Source: Oscillospiraceae bacterium
Lineage (GTDB): Bacteria > Bacillota > Clostridia > Oscillospirales > Oscillospiraceae
Length of the DNA stretch: 64,000 nt
NCBI GenBank assembly: GCA_022846075.1
Contig: AP025582.1
Location: forward strand, 1,364,001-1,428,000
Reading direction: 5' to 3'
The translations under genes and the position numbers were made by a program. Below the pieces are notes generated by a model that made no database searches, had not been told where the DNA came from, and was given only the letters and a program-made list of their open reading frames with translations. Shown here one piece after another: positions 60,977 through 64,000 of this stretch. How positions within the stretch are numbered: position 1 is the first letter of the stretch; each line of letters begins with the position of its first letter.

Positions 60977-61016
60977 TCGCTGTATCCGAACAAGGATACA
61001 GCGATTTTTTTGTTTT
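60977..61016 (+). terminator. Terminator before the spoIIA operon
   Basis: TCGCTGTATCC pairs with GGATACAGCGA around a 6-base loop, followed by TTTTTTTGTTTTT. A TATAAT (60972-60977) just before it is a possible -10 without a clear -35. Confidence 0.8.
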
Positions 61017-61037
61017 TACGAAGAGGAGGAGACCCAA

Positions 61038-61346
61038 ATGCCGGTTACCTGCGCGGAAGAAGGACGGGCCCTGACTGTCCGGGTAGAGGGCGAGGTAGAC
61101 CATCACGCCGCCCGTCAGCTCATGGAGGAATTGGGCCGGCGGGTGGATACCGCCCTGCCCCGGAGCCTGACGCTGGACCTGGGGGGCGTGAGCTTTATGG
61201 ACAGTTCCGGCATCGCGGTGGTGCTGCGGACCTGGCGGCGGATGAGCCAGCTGGGGGGCGTCATGACGGTGCGGAACGTGCCGCCCCAGGCGGCCAAGGT
61301 GCTGAAAGCCGCCGGGATCGACAAGCTGATCCCCTTTCAGGAATAA
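61038..61346 (+). CDS. spoIIAA: Anti-sigma F factor antagonist SpoIIAA
   Basis: A 102-residue STAS-domain protein. The phosphorylated serine lies in MDSSGIAVVL near residue 57, preceded by LTLDLGGVSF. Unphosphorylated SpoIIAA binds SpoIIAB and frees sigma F in the forespore. First gene of the spoIIA operon (AA-AB-sigF) with GAGGAGGAG before the ATG. No sigma-H promoter could be identified with confidence. Confidence 0.94.
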   Translation: MPVTCAEEGRALTVRVEGEVDHHAARQLMEELGRRVDTALPRSLTLDLGGVSFMDSSGIAVVLRTWRRMSQLGGVMTVRNVPPQAAKVLKAAGIDKLIPFQE

Positions 61347-61359
61347 GGAGGACGTACAT

Positions 61360-61797
61360 ATGAAACCCATCAACGAGGCCAAATTGACCTTCCTCAGCCG
61401 TTCGGCCAACGAGGGCTTTGCCCGGACGGCGGCGGCCTGCTTCGCCGCCCAGCTGGACCCCACCCTGGATGAGGTCAACGATATCAAGACCGCCGTCAGC
61501 GAGGCGGTGACCAACTGCATCGTCCATGCCTACCCGGACACTTTGGGCACCGTGACCCTGCGGCTGCGGCTCTTCCCCGACAACAGCCTGGAGATCGTGG
61601 TGAAGGATACGGGGGTGGGCATCGCCGACGTGGAGCAGGCCCGGACACCCCTCTACACCACCGGTGGAGCCGACCGCTCCGGCATGGGCTTTACCATCAT
61701 GGAGAGCTTCATGGACCAGATGAAGGTGCGTTCCGCCCCTGGAAAGGGCACCACCGTGACGATGCGCCGCCGCATCTCCCGGCGGCTGGGAGCGTGA
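61360..61797 (+). CDS. spoIIAB: Anti-sigma F factor kinase SpoIIAB
   Basis: A 145-residue GHKL-fold serine kinase. The N box DIKTAVSEAVTNCIVHAYP (about 43-61), the G1 box VVKDTGVGIADVEQA and the G2 loop DRSGMGFTIMESFMD are complete. It holds sigma F inactive and phosphorylates SpoIIAA. Its stop overlaps the GTG start of sigF. Confidence 0.96.
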   Translation: MKPINEAKLTFLSRSANEGFARTAAACFAAQLDPTLDEVNDIKTAVSEAVTNCIVHAYPDTLGTVTLRLRLFPDNSLEIVVKDTGVGIADVEQARTPLYTTGGADRSGMGFTIMESFMDQMKVRSAPGKGTTVTMRRRISRRLGA

Positions 61798-62498
61798 GCG
61801 CGGAGACCCTGTCTCTGCTGGAAGCGGCCCGGGAGGGGGACAACGACGCCTGCGCCCGGCTCCTGGAGGAGAACGCCGGCCTGATCTGGAGCGTGGCGCG
61901 GCGGTACTTCGGCAGGGGGGTGGACCCGGAGGACCTCTACCAGCTGGGGTGCCTGGGCTTTGTGAAGGCGGTGCGGGGCTTTGACCCGGCCTTCGGCTGT
62001 CAGTTCTCCACCTATGCCGTGCCCAAGATCGCCGGTGAGATTCGCCGCTTCCTCCGGGACGACGGCACCGTAAAGGTGAGCCGGGGCCTGCGGGAGCGGG
62101 GGGGCAGCATCCGGCAGGCCAGGGACAGGCTGCAAAACGATTTGGGGCGGGAGCCCACCCTCTCCGAGCTGGCGGAGGAGACGGGGCTGGAGGCGGAGGA
62201 GATCGCCGCCGCCGAGACCGCCAACGCCCCCGTGGCCTCCCTTCAGATGGACCTGGGGGAGGGCCTTACCCTGGAACAGCTGGTAGGGGACGAGGGGATG
62301 GAAGAGGGCGTCCTGGAAAAGCTGGCCCTCCGGGAGGCGGTGAAGAGCCTGCCCGACCGTGAGGGCCAGGTGGTGGCCCTGCGGTATTTCCGGGGCCTTA
62401 CCCAGGACAAGACCGCCCGCATCCTGGGTGTGAGCCAGGTCCAGGTCTCCCGGATCGAACGCAAAGCCATGGCGAGACTGCGGGAGCTGCTGGAATGA
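61794..62498 (+). CDS. sigF: Sporulation sigma factor F
   Basis: A 234-residue sigma-70 family factor for early forespore transcription. Region 2 has VDPEDLYQLGCLGFVKAV and FSTYAVPKIAGEIRRFLRDD; region 3 has LGREPTLSELAEETGL; region 4 is LPDREGQVVALRYFRGLTQD with the helix-turn-helix KTARILGVSQVQVSRIERKA. Start is GTG 61794, overlapping spoIIAB. It shows that the host carries the spore programme. Confidence 0.96.
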   Translation: MSAETLSLLEAAREGDNDACARLLEENAGLIWSVARRYFGRGVDPEDLYQLGCLGFVKAVRGFDPAFGCQFSTYAVPKIAGEIRRFLRDDGTVKVSRGLRERGGSIRQARDRLQNDLGREPTLSELAEETGLEAEEIAAAETANAPVASLQMDLGEGLTLEQLVGDEGMEEGVLEKLALREAVKSLPDREGQVVALRYFRGLTQDKTARILGVSQVQVSRIERKAMARLRELLE

Positions 62499-62537
62499 AA
62501 CTGGGCTGTCAGCTTAAGCTGACAGCCCAGTTTTTCC
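62499..62537 (+). terminator. Terminator after sigF
   Basis: AAACTGGGCTGTCAGC pairs perfectly with GCTGACAGCCCAGTTT around TTAA, followed by TT. No distinct terminator is needed for the convergent hydrolase. Confidence 0.9.
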
Positions 62538-62551
62538 CTTAGGGGCCTTCG

Positions 62552-63247
62552 TTAAAATTGTTCCAGCGTCCACCGCTCCAAAAAGGCCAGCTGTTCCGGG
62601 GTGTGGAACCAGTGTTCGCCCTGTTCCATGACGGTGAGACGGCAGGAGAAGCGGCGGGCGAAATCCTCCACCGCTGCCCGGTCCGTCAGGTGGTCCTGTC
62701 CGGCGTAGAGGATGCTGGTGGGGAAGGGCCAGTGGACGACGGGGTGTTCCCAGGCGTAGGTCAGGTAGTCCCAGGACAAGGTCTGACCGAAATCGGTGGG
62801 GATGGTCCCCTCGGCCTTGAGGCGCTCCTCCGTGACGCCCGCCCAGCCCATCATGGTTTGAATGAGCTTGGTCATGTCCAGAATAGGGGAGACAAAGAGG
62901 CAGCGTTCCAGGTTCCTGTCCTGCATGGCCAGCATGCTGAACCAGGCGCCGATGCTGTTGGCGTAGAGAGAGGCCGCGGCCCAATTCGCGCCGACGTGAT
63001 CCATCACCCGCCGCAGCTCGGGGACCGCGTGCCAGGGGTCAAAAGAATCCGTCTCCTCTGCCCGCTCCCCGTGGCCGGGCAGGTCGACGCTCAACACCTG
63101 CCAGCCCCGGGGGCAGGCGGCGCCGCTGAAGGAGGCGGCCTCCTCCTTGCTGCCGCCCTGGCCGTGTACATAGAGAAAGACCCGCTCTGCGGGCGGCCCC
63201 CACAGAAGAGCCGGGACGCCGCCCAGGGTGATATGTTCCCGCCGCAT
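62552..63247 (-). CDS. Alpha/beta hydrolase
   Basis: A 231-residue serine hydrolase. The oxyanion region YVHGQGGSKEEAASF is near residue 27, followed by VDLPGHGE. The nucleophile elbow ANSIGAWFS departs from G-X-S-X-G (A-N-S-I-G). The acid is in YAGQDHLTD and the histidine in MEQGEHWFHTPEQ. Substrate unknown. GGAGGAAAC precedes the ATG. Convergent with sigF. Confidence 0.85.
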   Translation of the reverse strand: MRREHITLGGVPALLWGPPAERVFLYVHGQGGSKEEAASFSGAACPRGWQVLSVDLPGHGERAEETDSFDPWHAVPELRRVMDHVGANWAAASLYANSIGAWFSMLAMQDRNLERCLFVSPILDMTKLIQTMMGWAGVTEERLKAEGTIPTDFGQTLSWDYLTYAWEHPVVHWPFPTSILYAGQDHLTDRAAVEDFARRFSCRLTVMEQGEHWFHTPEQLAFLERWTLEQF

Positions 63248-63341
63248 AATGTTTCCTCCTGAGAAAGAATTGTTTTCATTTTACCATGGTTTTGAAAAAA
63301 AGACCAGGGGAGAGGGCGGCGTTTCTCAAGTGAAAGGCGGT

Positions 63342-63370
63342 GAAAAGGGAACCGGCAGGTTCCCTTTTTC
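63342..63370. terminator. Hairpin with T tract before the glycosyltransferase gene
   Basis: AAAAGGGAACC pairs with GGTTCCCTTTT around GGCA, then TC. There is no rightward gene directly upstream, so it may be a leader attenuator or a bidirectional insulator. A TATAAT at about 63384 is the likely -10 of the next gene. Confidence 0.6.
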
Positions 63371-63421
63371 GTCCAAGAAGTGTATAATAAAACCAATACA
63401 CCAAAGAGGGAGTTGTACCCT

Positions 63422-64000
63422 GTGAAGGATATCTTATACATCGTGGTCCCCTGCTACAATGAGGAGGAGGTTTTGCCCGAGACCTCCCGCAGGCTCAAGG
63501 AGAAGCTAGACAGCCTCATGGCCGCTGGGACGATCTCGGAGAAGAGCCGTATCCTCTTCGTCAACGACGGCTCCAAGGATAAGACCTGGCCGCTTATCGA
63601 GGGCCTTCACGCCCAGGACCCGGTGTTTTCCGGGGTGGACCTGTCCCGGAACCGGGGGCACCAAAACGCCCTGCTGGCGGGGCTGATGACGGCCAAGGAC
63701 AAGTGCGACATGGCCATCTCCATGGACGCCGACCTCCAGGACGACGTGGACGCGGTGGATGCCATGGTAGACAAGTACTATGCCGGCTGCGACATCGTCT
63801 ACGGCGTGCGCTCGTCCCGGAAGAAGGACACCTTTTTCAAGCGGTTCACCGCCGAGGGGTTTTACCGGGTGATGAACTTTTTGGGGGCGGAGACCGTATT
63901 CAACCACGCCGACTACCGGCTGATGTCCAAGCGGGCGCTGGAAGGGCTGGCGGAGTTCAAGGAGGTGAACCTCTTCCTCCGGGGCATCGTGCCCATGATC
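63422..64000 (+). CDS. Family 2 glycosyltransferase, N-terminal part (cut by window end)
   Basis: The first 193 residues of a GT2 enzyme like those that load sugars onto undecaprenyl phosphate (GtrB/DPM1 type). YIVVPCYNEEEVLPET binds the nucleotide sugar, FVNDGSKDKTW follows, and MDADLQDDVDA is the DXD-type metal site; SRNRGHQNALLAGL is typical of the GtrB class. Start is GTG 63422 with AGAGGGAG upstream. C-terminal membrane segments, if present, are outside the window. Confidence 0.88.
   Translation, partial: MKDILYIVVPCYNEEEVLPETSRRLKEKLDSLMAAGTISEKSRILFVNDGSKDKTWPLIEGLHAQDPVFSGVDLSRNRGHQNALLAGLMTAKDKCDMAISMDADLQDDVDAVDAMVDKYYAGCDIVYGVRSSRKKDTFFKRFTAEGFYRVMNFLGAETVFNHADYRLMSKRALEGLAEFKEVNLFLRGIVPMI

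Overview
The window looks like chromosomal DNA from a GC-rich, spore-forming gut Clostridium relative (Oscillospiraceae, of the Flavonifractor/Lawsonibacter/Intestinimonas kind). The reasons are the spoIIAA-spoIIAB-sigF operon, a Gram-positive PolC, a T-box riboswitch, a split transketolase, S-layer-homology proteins, an agmatine deiminase operon, frequent TTG/GTG starts with strong Shine-Dalgarno sequences, and strongly GC-biased third codon positions. The taxonomic placement is inference; the gene content is read from the sequence.

Positions 1 to about 9,820 differ in character: they are visibly more AT-rich and carry accessory genes. They form the right end of an integrated mobile element. 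In order they hold a truncated mobile-element protein, a DUF6429-like protein, a RhuM-family protein, a Y-family DNA polymerase with its YolD partner behind a possible SOS box, two consecutive AAA ATPases with nuclease-like C-termini, a TnpW-like small protein, a decayed serine recombinase that has lost its nucleophile, and an intact large serine recombinase. The element stops at a 59-nt 3' remnant of a tRNA-Ala(GGC) gene (9818-9876), which marks the junction with the chromosome.

From about 9,950 to 31,840 come host genes in short operons: an S-layer-homology protein, a RodA/FtsW protein, tsaE-tsaB-upp, a phosphohexomutase followed by split transketolase and a HAD phosphatase, nth, glyA, a LytTR/DUF3021 regulatory pair, a large WG-repeat/SLH protein, Cdd1-rarA, a diguanylate cyclase, an S1-domain protein, DUF951-hisC and a DegV protein. 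From 32,020 to 42,470 runs one long rightward block typical of Firmicutes: pyrH-frr-uppS-cdsA-dxr-rseP-ispG-polC. It links UMP phosphorylation, ribosome recycling, lipid and isoprenoid synthesis, intramembrane proteolysis and replication.

From 42,500 to 51,000 there is a small divergent regulator pair with nested operator palindromes, pyrBI on the minus strand, and a five-gene agmatine catabolic operon (agmatine deiminase, APC permease, NhaC-type antiporter, putrescine carbamoyltransferase, carbamate kinase) that would yield ATP from agmatine. From 51,000 to the end come a REP-like multi-hairpin repeat, pcrA, a HAD phosphatase, a 3-methyladenine glycosylase, an EamA transporter, a valine T-box leading two YcxB-like membrane proteins and valS, an IseA-like lipoprotein, the spoIIA operon, an alpha/beta hydrolase and the start of a GT2 glycosyltransferase cut by the window end. 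Nearly every transcription unit is closed by a recognisable hairpin terminator.
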